Source of the DNA: Bacillus_CJ salitolerans | GTDB taxonomy: Bacteria; Bacillota; Bacilli; Bacillales; SA4 | Length of the DNA: 64,000 nucleotides | Assembly: GCF_042680805.1 (NCBI RefSeq) | Contig: NZ_JBHUEM010000003.1 | Span: 186,001 to 250,000 of the forward strand | Direction of reading: 5' to 3' | Part shown: piece by piece, positions 8,591 to 17,195 of the stretch | How positions within the stretch are numbered: the first letter of the stretch is position 1 | Layout of the letters: each line of letters starts with the position of its first letter | Position numbers and translations under genes: made by a program | Notes under the pieces: generated by a model | Seen by the model: the letters and a program-made list of their open reading frames with translations, nothing else | Told to the model about the DNA's origin: nothing | Database searches by the model: none

Positions 8591-11224
8591 CTATTGTTGA
8601 TAGTCAATGATTAATTGAATAAATTGTTGAATTTGCTGCTGATCCGTTTCGGAAATATGCTCGTTAGACATATCCTTCACAAACTGAAGGGCTTTTTCAA
8701 GCTTCTCATGGCGTTTTTCGGCTGTTTTTGCACGTTCTGCTTGATGCAAATGGGCTAAAAGAGCTGTTTTTTGACCATGATGAATATCAGCTTCGTCTAC
8801 AATCATGTATAGATTTTCGAAGGTGACAGATATAATCGTAATATCATATGAAGAATAATCTTCTATATTACCTTGGCGGTCAATGGATCGATAATCCACG
8901 CGAGTGCTGCCATCTGTTTCAATAATAATCGGATTGGAGTATGGGAGCCATTCCCCCTCGTTAAGTCGGTACTCTGTCTTTTCTACACCAGATCGGTTAT
9001 CCTCTGCTTCTAAGGTTACTGTTGCTTTTTGAATCATTGAGTGGTCAGTCCATTCTTCACCAGTAATCTGTGCTGAAGTTGTAGGTGGTGTTGTATCCAT
9101 AATGGGTTCCTTTAGTACCTCATATAGCGAACTCAGTAAATCATTTCCATGATCTTGGCTAAGCTCCCATATCATCGCTCCACCTAGTTCATGATCTCTA
9201 ATGTACTGTGCTTTTAAGGCTATAGATTGCTCATCATCATAACTGATAAATATAGACTCCGTTTCATTGTATAAATAAGGTACCATCGAGCCTTCATCAA
9301 AGAAACGTTGATATCCATTTGACAGTAAATCATCCTTCACAATTCGATTGTACGTAATGGAGCCACTACCATTAAATGGCTGCCTAAGGCCATTATTATC
9401 GTTTGAAGTAACGTTATACCTATAACCGTAGAAAGGTACACCCATAACTAGTTTGTCAGCTGGAACACCGGCTGTTAAGTAAGCCTGTATGCCTTTATCA
9501 ACACTATAAGTTTTCCCATTGTCATCAAAAAGAGGTGCATTAAAGTCAGCTAAGCTTTCCCATGTTCCATGAATATCATATGTCATAATTTGAACATAGT
9601 CTAAATATTGCTGGGAAAGACCTAATTGTGTATTGTTGGCGAAACCAGCAGTAGCTCCTCCTGCAATAGTAAGTAAATAATGAGTATGATCCTTTTCGCC
9701 TTGTTCATCAAGTTTTTCACGTAGTTTTTCAAGCAATAGCGGGTAGTTATCCCGGTCCGCTGGATTTGGATAGGTTCCCGGTCCCCCGCCAGTAACAGGG
9801 TATTCCCAGTCGAGGTCTACGCCATCAAAGCCGTGTTCGACCATGAATTGTACAGCACTATTGGCAAAAATTTCTCTAGATTCTTCCGTTGCTGCTGCTT
9901 CAATAAAGTTTGCTGAACCACCCCATCCCCCAATAGCAATAATCGTTTTTAAATGAGGATAGGTTTCTTTAACGGTTGAAAGGGCTTGAAAGTTCTTTGG
10001 ATCCTGAACGGGATCACTCATGACGACGTTTAAATTCGTATCAATTAATGCGAATGCATAATTCAGGTGAGTAAGTCTACTCGCATCCAAATCCCTTACA
10101 ATATCATAAGCTCCATATGTGGACCATCCTGCTAAATAGCCAACAATTCTATTGGCTGGTGGTGACTCAGCTGGTTCCCAAGTAGGATCCGTTGTTCCAC
10201 CATCAGATACATTATCAATGAGGAATACGCTTGTTACAGTTTTAGATTGTCCTGCCGAATCAAAGGCAATTGCTTTTATGATCGCATGCCCCTCAGGCGT
10301 ATACGTGGTAGACCAATTAACAGAGTAAGTATCATTGTGTTTTCTTGTCGTAGGAAATTTCCAATAATCCTCCTCAGGTGCCCCTAATACTTTGACATAA
10401 AATTCAACTTTTTCAACTTGATTATTGTCAGTTGCTAATACAGATAGTGAAACATCACCAGAATAGCCATTTCCTCCAGGAGTTACTCCGCTATTGCCTT
10501 CGGCTTGAATTTGACTGATGGAAGGAAGTGGATCAGTGTCCCCGGTTTCATAAGGCATTAATACGTTTATACTATTATCGTCTATGGATTGGTTATTATA
10601 TATATCTCTCGCTTTCACTCTAAAGCTATAATACTCGCCCGGAACGAGACCATCTACCGTAAAGCTTGTAGTAGTCGTTTCCGCAAGTTGAATTCCATTT
10701 TGGTAGATGACATAATCAAAAATCTTCTCTGAACTTGATGGTGTCCATGAAAGGGTCACATTATGACTAGTTCTATCGGTTAGGAATAAATCCTTAGGCG
10801 ACTCAGGAGCGTTTGGTTCACTTTCGTTTTTAGCAACTATATCCCTAGTAAGGATCTCCGTCTCTCCCGCTGAATAAATAATTTCCATCATAAGTGTATA
10901 TTCTCCATCTGGCACCCAAGGTGCACCTGTTGGCCAGTTCCAAGAATATGGTGCTTGATAGTCTGGTGCATATCCATAATAGTTAGCATCAGGTTCATTC
11001 TTTGCTTTTGCATAAAATGTGACTTTTTCAACTGAAGAACCCTGCTTCAAAACAGCAGTTACGATTGGACTACCGGCTACACTACCATCTTCTCCAATAG
11101 GAGAAACATCGATATAAGAGGTATCACTTGCCTGGGCTGAAGTACTAGATAGTAAGGAATGATTCACAAAAACGGATCCCAAAAGAAGCATCAAAATCAT
11201 AGAAAATACATAACCTTTTTTCAT
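8591..11224 (-). CDS. Secreted multidomain GH18 chitinase with C-terminal FIMAH-like domain
   Basis: 877 residues. A signal peptide (residues 1-33, ending ...TSAQA) is followed by an Ig-like domain (about 35-130), a fibronectin type III domain (about 140-225), a second Ig-like domain (about 235-340), the GH18 catalytic barrel (about 360-715), another Ig-like domain with a Tyr-Arg-rich repeat (about 720-800) and a helical C-terminal segment resembling FIMAH domains (about 805-877). The catalytic motif DGVDLDWEYP is near 470 and MTYD near 550. It should hydrolyse chitin or related GlcNAc polymers outside the cell, yielding sugars for the flanking salvage genes. It sits antisense between the two halves of that locus. 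RBS AGGAGATG precedes ATG. Confidence 0.9.
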   Translation of the reverse strand: MKKGYVFSMILMLLLGSVFVNHSLLSSTSAQASDTSYIDVSPIGEDGSVAGSPIVTAVLKQGSSVEKVTFYAKAKNEPDANYYGYAPDYQAPYSWNWPTGAPWVPDGEYTLMMEIIYSAGETEILTRDIVAKNESEPNAPESPKDLFLTDRTSHNVTLSWTPSSSEKIFDYVIYQNGIQLAETTTTSFTVDGLVPGEYYSFRVKARDIYNNQSIDDNSINVLMPYETGDTDPLPSISQIQAEGNSGVTPGGNGYSGDVSLSVLATDNNQVEKVEFYVKVLGAPEEDYWKFPTTRKHNDTYSVNWSTTYTPEGHAIIKAIAFDSAGQSKTVTSVFLIDNVSDGGTTDPTWEPAESPPANRIVGYLAGWSTYGAYDIVRDLDASRLTHLNYAFALIDTNLNVVMSDPVQDPKNFQALSTVKETYPHLKTIIAIGGWGGSANFIEAAATEESREIFANSAVQFMVEHGFDGVDLDWEYPVTGGGPGTYPNPADRDNYPLLLEKLREKLDEQGEKDHTHYLLTIAGGATAGFANNTQLGLSQQYLDYVQIMTYDIHGTWESLADFNAPLFDDNGKTYSVDKGIQAYLTAGVPADKLVMGVPFYGYRYNVTSNDNNGLRQPFNGSGSITYNRIVKDDLLSNGYQRFFDEGSMVPYLYNETESIFISYDDEQSIALKAQYIRDHELGGAMIWELSQDHGNDLLSSLYEVLKEPIMDTTPPTTSAQITGEEWTDHSMIQKATVTLEAEDNRSGVEKTEYRLNEGEWLPYSNPIIIETDGSTRVDYRSIDRQGNIEDYSSYDITIISVTFENLYMIVDEADIHHGQKTALLAHLHQAERAKTAEKRHEKLEKALQFVKDMSNEHISETDQQQIQQFIQLIIDYQQ

Positions 11225-11260
11225 AATTTCTTCATCTCCTGTTCCTGTTCAGTTTTTTAT

Positions 11261-11407
11261 CCCGCTCCAACTGGCGCTAAGACCCCCACTTCAAAACTTT
11301 AGATGAATCGAGAAGTTTAAGTGGGGGATAAGCACCAGTAAGAACCCGATTGGTTCAACTAACAATCAGTGGGGGGATAAGGAAAACCCCACTGATTGAA
11401 GTTTCAC
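11261..11407 (+). mobile_element. Transposase-less IS200/IS605-like element (PATE-type), copy 1
   Basis: Begins CCCGCTCCAACTGGCGC directly after TTTTAT and ends TTGAAGTTTCAC. Two strong hairpins mark it: a left one with arms ACTGGCGCT and CCCCCACTT against AAGTGGGGG and the degenerate AGCACCAGT, and a right one AATCAGTGGGG / CCCCACTGATT. Subterminal hairpins and lack of terminal inverted repeats are typical of IS200/IS605 ends. No transposase lies between them. Closely similar copies lie at 22728 and, inverted and shortened, at 58558. Confidence 0.65.
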
Positions 11408-11454
11408 TTTATCAATCCATAAAAAAGAATAAATTTTCACTCCTTTCTACAATA

Positions 11455-11469
11455 TGAAATTAAATTTCA
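11455..11469. promoter_or_regulatory. Candidate MurR operator: TGAAAT-N3-ATTTCA
   Basis: A perfect 15-bp palindrome with TAA centre, identical in arms and spacing to the one at 5299-5313. A similar half site TGAAATAAAAATTT begins at 11571. It could serve the chitinase, murQ or both. Confidence 0.5.
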
Positions 11470-11572
11470 ATTAAATTATAAATCAATTAAAATATTAGTC
11501 CATAAATATTTTGAAAATTCTGTAATATAGTTAATATTTCCTATGAGATAGGTAGATTACTTCCCGAAAATG

Positions 11573-11616
11573 AAATAAAAATTTAAATATTTATTTAAAA
11601 ATATAAATTTTTATTT
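11573..11616. repeat. A+T-rich inverted repeat over the murQ -35 region
   Basis: Arms AAATAAAAATTT (11573-11584) and AAATTTTTATTT (11605-11616) are exact complements 20 nt apart. The right arm overlaps the proposed -35 box, as a repressor site would. Confidence 0.4.
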
Positions 11617-11642
11617 TACTTTTATCAGATTTTTTGTATAAT
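11614..11642 (+). promoter_or_regulatory. Vegetative (sigma-A type) promoter of murQ
   Basis: -10 TATAAT at 11637-11642, weak -35 TTTTAC at 11614-11619, spacer 17 nt. The start codon of murQ is 92 bases downstream of the -10. Confidence 0.5.
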
Positions 11643-11734
11643 TAAGACAATTAAGGGATGTAAGGAACAAAAATGAATGGGTAGACTAATTTTTTTACCT
11701 TGAATTAAATTTACGTTCAGAAAGGCGGACATCA

Positions 11735-12655
11735 ATGAGAATCAACCTTTCCACATTAACAACTGAGCAATTAAATAGTCGCACAACAAATGTTGATCAG
11801 CTACCAACTATCGATGTTATACAATTAATGAATTTTGAAGATAGAACAGTGGCAGACGCAGTTCATGATGTGTTACCTGATATTGCAAAAGCTGTTGATG
11901 CGGTCTATCAAACATTAAAAAATTCTGGTCGTCTATTTTATATAGGCGCAGGAACCAGTGGGAGAATTGGAATCCTAGATGCTTCCGAATGTCCACCAAC
12001 CTTTTGCACAGATCCAAGCCAAATTCAAGCCATTATTGCGGGGGGAGAAAAAGCTGTATTTACCGCGATTGAAGGGGCAGAAGATGATGCTCAGGATGGC
12101 GTGGATGACCTATCCCAACGAAACTTAACAAAGTCAGACATTGTAGTAGGAATTACCGCTAGTGGACGAACACCATATGTAGTAGGTGCATTGGAATACG
12201 CAAAAAAAATAGGGGCAACAACCATAGGTATTTCATGTAATAAGAATTCAGTCATTAGTGAACTAGTAGATTTTAAGATTGAAATTATTGTTGGTCCAGA
12301 AATTTTAGCAGGCTCTACAAGATTGAAGGCTGCAACTGCACAAAAAATGGTACTTAATATGTTAACAACCACTTCAATGATTAAGCTTGGTAAGGTGTAT
12401 GGGAATTTAATGGTAGATTTACACGCTAGTAATAACAAGTTATTGGAAAGAGCGAGACGCATTGTGATGAATATAACGGGTGTTTCCTATGAGATAGCTG
12501 AGAAAGTACTAAATGAAACGAACCAAAAGGTTAAACCAGCCATCTTAATGATTCAAAGCGGAGTATCATTCGAACGAGCTGAACAGTTGCTGAATGAAAC
12601 AGAGGGCTTTGTAAGAGAAGCTATTTTACGCTCAAACGATGAAACGGTTAGTTGA
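11735..12655 (+). CDS. murQ: N-acetylmuramic acid 6-phosphate etherase
   Basis: 306 residues, the usual MurQ length. An SIS (sugar isomerase) domain covers about residues 40-230: YIGAGTSGRIGILDASE near 70 is the family signature and TASGRTPYVVGAL near 140 the second phosphate-binding loop. The C-terminal 70 residues are helical as in the family. MurQ removes the lactyl ether from MurNAc-6-phosphate in the cytoplasm to give GlcNAc-6-phosphate. Here the substrate would come from the BadF-type kinase. ATG 11735 is preceded by AAAGGCGG. It opens the second operon of the locus; the deacetylase and nagZ follow. Confidence 0.93.
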   Translation: MRINLSTLTTEQLNSRTTNVDQLPTIDVIQLMNFEDRTVADAVHDVLPDIAKAVDAVYQTLKNSGRLFYIGAGTSGRIGILDASECPPTFCTDPSQIQAIIAGGEKAVFTAIEGAEDDAQDGVDDLSQRNLTKSDIVVGITASGRTPYVVGALEYAKKIGATTIGISCNKNSVISELVDFKIEIIVGPEILAGSTRLKAATAQKMVLNMLTTTSMIKLGKVYGNLMVDLHASNNKLLERARRIVMNITGVSYEIAEKVLNETNQKVKPAILMIQSGVSFERAEQLLNETEGFVREAILRSNDETVS

Positions 12656-12739
12656 TTTGAGGAGGAATATTTATCCAGTTAGATTATATGTAAATATTTG
12701 TTACTATAAATATAATTACCAATTTTAGGAGGATTGTAT

Positions 12740-13441
12740 ATGCGTTTAGTGGTTTTAGGTGCACATTGTGGAGATGCTGAAATACAAGCGGGGGCAATAG
12801 CTCATAAATATGCAAAGGCAGGACATGAGGTTACATTTGTTCATTTAACAGCTGGTGAAAAAGGAAATCCTCCTGGGGTATCTGTTGAAGACTACAGAGA
12901 ACAGAAAATAAAAGAATCCGAAAAGGTAGCTAGTATTTTAGGAGTAAATACGATGACACTGGATTACAAGGATGCTGAACTTACTTTCAATGATGAAATT
13001 ATTACTCGCATTGCAACATTAATGCGTAAATTAAAGCCTAACGTAGTGATTACACATTGGGAAAAAAGTATCCACCCTGATCATGCTCTTTGTCCTCGAA
13101 TTGTTCAAGCTGCTCAATTGAAAGCGGGTTTACCTGGCTTTGACTTAGATGGTCTTCCGGCTCATTACTATAGTTATTACCATAGTGAGAATTGGGAAGA
13201 TATGGAGGAATATGTACCTGATCTGTTTGTAGATGTCTCAGATGAGTATGAAACATATTTAGAGGCGCTATCACATTATTGGTTTATCATGAATTCAAAG
13301 TCATTCCGCTATTATGACTACTATAAGGCTTTAGGAACCGTTAGAGGTTGCGTAAATCGTACAAAATATGCCCAAACCTTGAAATTCCCAACAGGTACGA
13401 ATGTTAGAAAAGGTGGGTTCATACCAGGTTATGAACTATAA
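12740..13441 (+). CDS. PIG-L family deacetylase-like protein with altered first metal motif
   Basis: 233 residues in the PIG-L/LmbE/BshB fold. The usual AHPDDE at the N-terminus reads AHCGDAE (residues 7-13): the His and one Asp remain, but the residue that acts as general base in MshB-type enzymes is Gly. The second zinc motif HPDH is intact near residue 112. Family members deacetylate GlcNAc-linked substrates. The position between murQ and nagZ suggests a muropeptide- or amino-sugar-related task. ATG 12740 is chosen because AGGAGG at 12727-12732 is 7 nt upstream. It could be an active variant with a shifted base or a non-hydrolytic protein. Confidence 0.75.
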   Translation: MRLVVLGAHCGDAEIQAGAIAHKYAKAGHEVTFVHLTAGEKGNPPGVSVEDYREQKIKESEKVASILGVNTMTLDYKDAELTFNDEIITRIATLMRKLKPNVVITHWEKSIHPDHALCPRIVQAAQLKAGLPGFDLDGLPAHYYSYYHSENWEDMEEYVPDLFVDVSDEYETYLEALSHYWFIMNSKSFRYYDYYKALGTVRGCVNRTKYAQTLKFPTGTNVRKGGFIPGYEL

Positions 13442-13481
13442 GATATACTTTATCTTTCTAAAATAAGGGGGGATTGATTGG

Positions 13482-15083
13482 ATGGATCTCAAAAAAAAGA
13501 TTGGTCAAATGATGGTAATTGGTTTCGAGGGGAAAACGATGCCAAACTCGGTAAAAGAATTAATCCATGAGTATCACATTGGATCGATAATCTTGTTCGG
13601 TAGAAACATTGGGACACCGGAAGAAGTACTGGCTTTAACATCCGAGCTTCAGTTAGAGGCGAAAAAAGCTGGCTATCTCTATCCTTTACTAATATGTACT
13701 GATCAGGAAAATGGAGTTGTCCGTAGACTAGGAGAAGGTGCAACCATGTTTCCAGGTGCAATGGCACTCGGAGCGACCGGCATACCAGAGTATGCGTACG
13801 ATATTGGCTATGCATCAGCTTTGGAGTTAAAGGCACTAGGGATAAATTGGAATCTAGCTCCAGTCCTAGATGTGAATAACAATCCAGATAACCCTGTAAT
13901 AGGTGTCCGGAGTTTTGGGGAATTACCAGAAGCTGTTTCAGAATTCGGAAGAGCCTCTATGAAAGGAATGCAAGCAGCGGGGGTTGTAACAACCTTAAAG
14001 CATTTCCCAGGTCATGGAGATACAAATATAGATTCTCATTATAATTTACCTACTATCTCACATGGAATAGAGAGATTACATGAAGTAGAATTGAGGCCGT
14101 TTCGAGATGCAATAAGAGACGGTGCCGATACTGTGATGACGGCTCATATATATTTTCCAACGATTGAGTATGAATATGGTGTTCCTGCAACTCTATCAAA
14201 AAGAATTATTACAGGTTTATTACGTGAAGAGCTAGGTTTTGATGGAGTAGTTACGACAGACTGTATGGAAATGAACGCAATCTCTCAAACGATTGGAGTA
14301 GAAAGAGGTAGTGTCGAAGCAATAAAAGCAGGTGTTGATTTAATTATGGTATCTCATCGCTTTAACTGGCAAGTTCGTACAATGAACGAAATTATTAAAT
14401 CTGTTCATAATGGAGAGATAGCTGAAGAGCATATCGATCAAGCACTAGCACGAATTATGAAGTTAAAAGAAAAATATGTACATTGGGATGATTTGTCTAT
14501 AACACATCAACACAACCAACTAGAAATAGTGGGCTGTAAGGAGCATGCTGACCTTGCTTATAAGGTATATCAACAGGCAGTCACACTTGTTACGGATAAT
14601 GGAATTCTCCCATTGCCTAGAAGTCAACGCCATCGTATATTCGTTGTTTATCCAAAAAAGAATACGACAATGGCAGTCGAGGATCAGAGATATTCAAGCT
14701 TTAATTTAGGAAGTGTAATCCGAGAATTTAATCAGTCAACAGACAGTTATCAATTTAACAATGAGTTAGAAGCTTGGGAAATCGATGAAATCGTAAATAA
14801 AGCTCTTCAATACGATTCCGTTATTGTTGGGACTCTAACTGCATTGCCAGGAAGTAGTCAAATTCACTTAATCAATAAAATGAGAGAAAAGGGATGTTCT
14901 TTAATCATCATTGCAATGAGGAGCCCTTATGATTTGGCCAATATGCCTAAAATCGATGCGTACCTTAGTACGTATGATTTCTCTTATCCTGCTTTAAAAA
15001 CGGCAGCAGGTGCTATATTTGGGGAAGGAACGATAAGAGGAAAACTTCCAGTTACGATAGAGGCAAAGATTAGTGAACTATAA
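13482..15083 (+). CDS. nagZ: Beta-N-acetylglucosaminidase (GH3), cytoplasmic NagZ
   Basis: 533 residues. The GH3 barrel holds KHFPGHGDTNIDSH near residue 174 (substrate binding and the acid/base His-Asp loop of the NagZ group) and TTDCMEMNAI near 260 with the nucleophile Asp. A second alpha/beta domain (about 355-533) resembles the C-terminal domain of Bacillus-type NagZ. It cleaves terminal GlcNAc from GlcNAc-MurNAc or muropeptides. There is no signal peptide (MDLKKKIGQMMVIGFEGK), whereas the Bacillus subtilis enzyme is exported, so action on imported substrate is implied. RBS AAGGGGGG precedes the ATG. Confidence 0.9.
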   Translation: MDLKKKIGQMMVIGFEGKTMPNSVKELIHEYHIGSIILFGRNIGTPEEVLALTSELQLEAKKAGYLYPLLICTDQENGVVRRLGEGATMFPGAMALGATGIPEYAYDIGYASALELKALGINWNLAPVLDVNNNPDNPVIGVRSFGELPEAVSEFGRASMKGMQAAGVVTTLKHFPGHGDTNIDSHYNLPTISHGIERLHEVELRPFRDAIRDGADTVMTAHIYFPTIEYEYGVPATLSKRIITGLLREELGFDGVVTTDCMEMNAISQTIGVERGSVEAIKAGVDLIMVSHRFNWQVRTMNEIIKSVHNGEIAEEHIDQALARIMKLKEKYVHWDDLSITHQHNQLEIVGCKEHADLAYKVYQQAVTLVTDNGILPLPRSQRHRIFVVYPKKNTTMAVEDQRYSSFNLGSVIREFNQSTDSYQFNNELEAWEIDEIVNKALQYDSVIVGTLTALPGSSQIHLINKMREKGCSLIIIAMRSPYDLANMPKIDAYLSTYDFSYPALKTAAGAIFGEGTIRGKLPVTIEAKISEL

Positions 15084-15135
15084 GTATAGTTTCTCTCACA
15101 TCGAGTAATGCTTGGTACATTTAGACAATATTTTT

Positions 15136-15149
15136 TGAAAGCACTTTCA
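15136..15149. promoter_or_regulatory. cre-like site upstream of the ABC importer
   Basis: TGAAAGCACTTTCA differs by one base from the ideal palindromic cre (TGAAAGCGCTTTCA). It lies 59 bp upstream of the first permease start, after the nagZ stop. Catabolite control by CcpA is therefore likely for the import genes. Confidence 0.6.
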
Positions 15150-15207
15150 TTACTTCTTATTAATACACAATGTTCTTCACTTATGTTAGAAAGGGGTTGC
15201 CAACTAG

Positions 15208-16194
15208 ATGGAGAGCCCAAAAGCTACTAGCAATAGTCAAACTAAAAATCTACGTGTATCGAATTCTATTGATCCATCCCTTCAAGTAACGATACGCCAT
15301 ACAAAGCTAAAAAAAATGAGAAAACATTGGCAACTTTATGTGTTGTTAACACCTGCATTAATCTATTTTCTTGTTTTTAAGTATTACCCGATGTATGGGG
15401 TACAAATTGCATTTAAGAATTTTGTTGCGACGAAAGGAATATGGGGAAGTGAGTGGATTGGGTTTGATCATTTCATAAGGTTTTTTAACTCCTATTATTT
15501 CTGGGACCTGATGTGGAATACGCTATCGATAAATTTATATCAACTTGCCTTATTTCCAATTTCAATAATCGTTGCTTTATCTTTAAATGAGCTTAAAGAT
15601 AGTAAATTTAAGAAACTAGCACAAACCATTACTTATGCCCCTCATTTTATTTCCGGTGTTGTTTTCGTCGGGATGATCATTGCCTTCGTAGATCCGATGA
15701 CAGGTATCATTAATCATTTTATCCAGTTATTGGGTTTTGAGCCAATCGATTTTATGACAGATCCAGCATGGTTTAAGACGATTTATGTATTTTCAGGTGA
15801 ATGGCAGAATCTTGGGTGGGGAGCAATTATATACTTAGCTGCTTTATCAGGGATTGATCCTCAGCTTCATGAAGCTGCAAAAGTTGATGGAGCTAGTAGA
15901 TTGCAACGTATTATCCATATTAATTTACCTGGTATCCTACCAACGATTATCATTCTACTAATCTTAAACATGGGAAATTTTATGTCTGTAGGATTTGAAA
16001 AAATATTACTGATGCAAAATCCATTGAACCTAGAAGCTTCTCAAGTCATTCAAACGTATGTATATGATATAGGAATCTTAACTGGACAGTTTAGCTATTC
16101 AACTGCAGTAGGTTTGTTTAATTCTATTATTAATCTCATTATCCTTGTTTTCTTTAATCGACTATCTAGAAGAACAGGCACGAGCTTATGGTAA
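15208..16194 (+). CDS. ABC transporter permease, LplB type
   Basis: 328 residues with six predicted membrane helices after a hydrophilic start of about 45 residues. The permease-ATPase contact motif EAAKVDGAS is near residue 222. YYPMYGVQIAFKNF near 52 is typical of the LplB branch of carbohydrate importers. With the next permease and the lipoprotein it forms one importer; no ATPase gene is present, so a shared MsmX-type ATPase elsewhere in the genome is expected. Its place between nagZ and namZ points to murein sugars or GlcNAc-MurNAc fragments as cargo. RBS AAAGGGG precedes ATG; a cre-like site lies upstream. Confidence 0.88.
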   Translation: MESPKATSNSQTKNLRVSNSIDPSLQVTIRHTKLKKMRKHWQLYVLLTPALIYFLVFKYYPMYGVQIAFKNFVATKGIWGSEWIGFDHFIRFFNSYYFWDLMWNTLSINLYQLALFPISIIVALSLNELKDSKFKKLAQTITYAPHFISGVVFVGMIIAFVDPMTGIINHFIQLLGFEPIDFMTDPAWFKTIYVFSGEWQNLGWGAIIYLAALSGIDPQLHEAAKVDGASRLQRIIHINLPGILPTIIILLILNMGNFMSVGFEKILLMQNPLNLEASQVIQTYVYDIGILTGQFSYSTAVGLFNSIINLIILVFFNRLSRRTGTSLW

Positions 16195-16207
16195 AGGAGT
16201 ATCTTCA

Positions 16208-17098
16208 ATGAATGAGACGAAATCCGATAAGATATTCGATATTTGTAACAAGCTGTTAGTATGGTTCTTTATCATTATTATTACATATCCATTAATCTAT
16301 ATTATTAGTGCTTCTATTAGTGACCCTAGCTATGTAAACTCTGGAAAAATGTGGCTTTTGCCAAAGGATATTACCTTTGAAGGGTTTAAAAGGGTCTTCC
16401 AAAGTAAGGATATATGGATTGGATACAGGAATACGATTTTCTATACATTACTTGGTACGTTTATTAATCTAGCCGTTACGTTACCTTGTGCCTATGCCCT
16501 TGCAAGACAGGAATTAGTAGGAAAAGGCTTCATCATGGGTTTACTAATTTTTACGATGTTTTTCGATGGAGGATTAATTCCTACGTATCTATTAGTTAGA
16601 GATTTAGGGATGATAAATACGATTTGGGCAATGGTTATCCCAAGTGCAGCATCTGTTTGGAACATCATCGTGACGATGACCTTCTTTAAGGTTACGATTC
16701 CACGAGGTTTAGAGGAAGCTGCCGAGGTAGACGGTGCCTCTGTATTTAGAACTTTTTTTCAGATTGTTCTACCACTATCAGCCCCTATTATCGCAGTAAT
16801 GTCGTTGTTTTATGGGGTAGGTCACTGGAACTCTTATTTTAATGGGTTAATCTTTCTTTCCGACCGAGAACTGTTTCCACTACAGCTTTTTTTACGAGAT
16901 ATATTAATTCAACAGCAAATGACAACTGAGCTGATGATGCAAGGAACAGATATTCAGGCAATCGGAGAACAAGCTAGAATTGCCAGTATTGTGAAATATG
17001 CTGTCATGATTGTATCTGCAGCCCCTTTACTAATCATCTATCCATTTTTACAACGGTTCTTCTTGAAGGGAGTTATGATTGGCTCTATTAAAGAATAG
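16208..17098 (+). CDS. ABC transporter permease, YtcP/LplC type
   Basis: About 296 residues with six membrane helices. The EAA motif is EAAEVDGAS near residue 176, and the opening YPLIYIISASISDP is typical of this permease branch. It pairs with the LplB-type permease. ATG 16208 is chosen because AAAGGAG at 16193-16199 suits it; an upstream TTG at 16145 would overlap the previous gene by 50 nt and add hydrophilic residues without a ribosome site. It is the second membrane subunit of the putative murein-fragment importer. Confidence 0.88.
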   Translation: MNETKSDKIFDICNKLLVWFFIIIITYPLIYIISASISDPSYVNSGKMWLLPKDITFEGFKRVFQSKDIWIGYRNTIFYTLLGTFINLAVTLPCAYALARQELVGKGFIMGLLIFTMFFDGGLIPTYLLVRDLGMINTIWAMVIPSAASVWNIIVTMTFFKVTIPRGLEEAAEVDGASVFRTFFQIVLPLSAPIIAVMSLFYGVGHWNSYFNGLIFLSDRELFPLQLFLRDILIQQQMTTELMMQGTDIQAIGEQARIASIVKYAVMIVSAAPLLIIYPFLQRFFLKGVMIGSIKE

Positions 17099-17195
17099 AT
17101 AATATCCTCGTGAGGGGAGTGATAAAAGACGGAATGAATGTTGCGAATTGCACAACTGTTTTCCAAAAATAAAGCATGAATAGGAGAGATTGGCC

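Larger units (their letters stand above)
11225..11734. other. 510-bp divergent gap between chitinase and murQ
   Basis: Contents from left to right: chitinase ribosome site; an IS605-like transposase-less element (11261-11407); the palindrome TGAAAT-TAA-ATTTCA (11455-11469); a second A+T-rich inverted repeat with 12-bp arms (11573-11616); and a vegetative-type promoter for murQ (11614-11642). The element sits between the chitinase gene and its likely upstream control DNA. Confidence 0.7.

Noticed and set aside
8398..8610. A 70-codon plus-strand frame
   Set aside because: It begins inside the right arm of a terminator and runs through a dispersed repeat; no ribosome site and no protein-like composition.
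15136..15149. TGAAAGCACTTTCA as a third MurR operator
   Set aside because: Arms and spacing differ from TGAAAT-N3-ATTTCA and fit a cre site much better.
16145..16207. Longer N-terminus for the LplC-type permease from TTG 16145
   Set aside because: It overlaps the previous gene by 50 nt and has no ribosome site; ATG 16208 has AAAGGAG.
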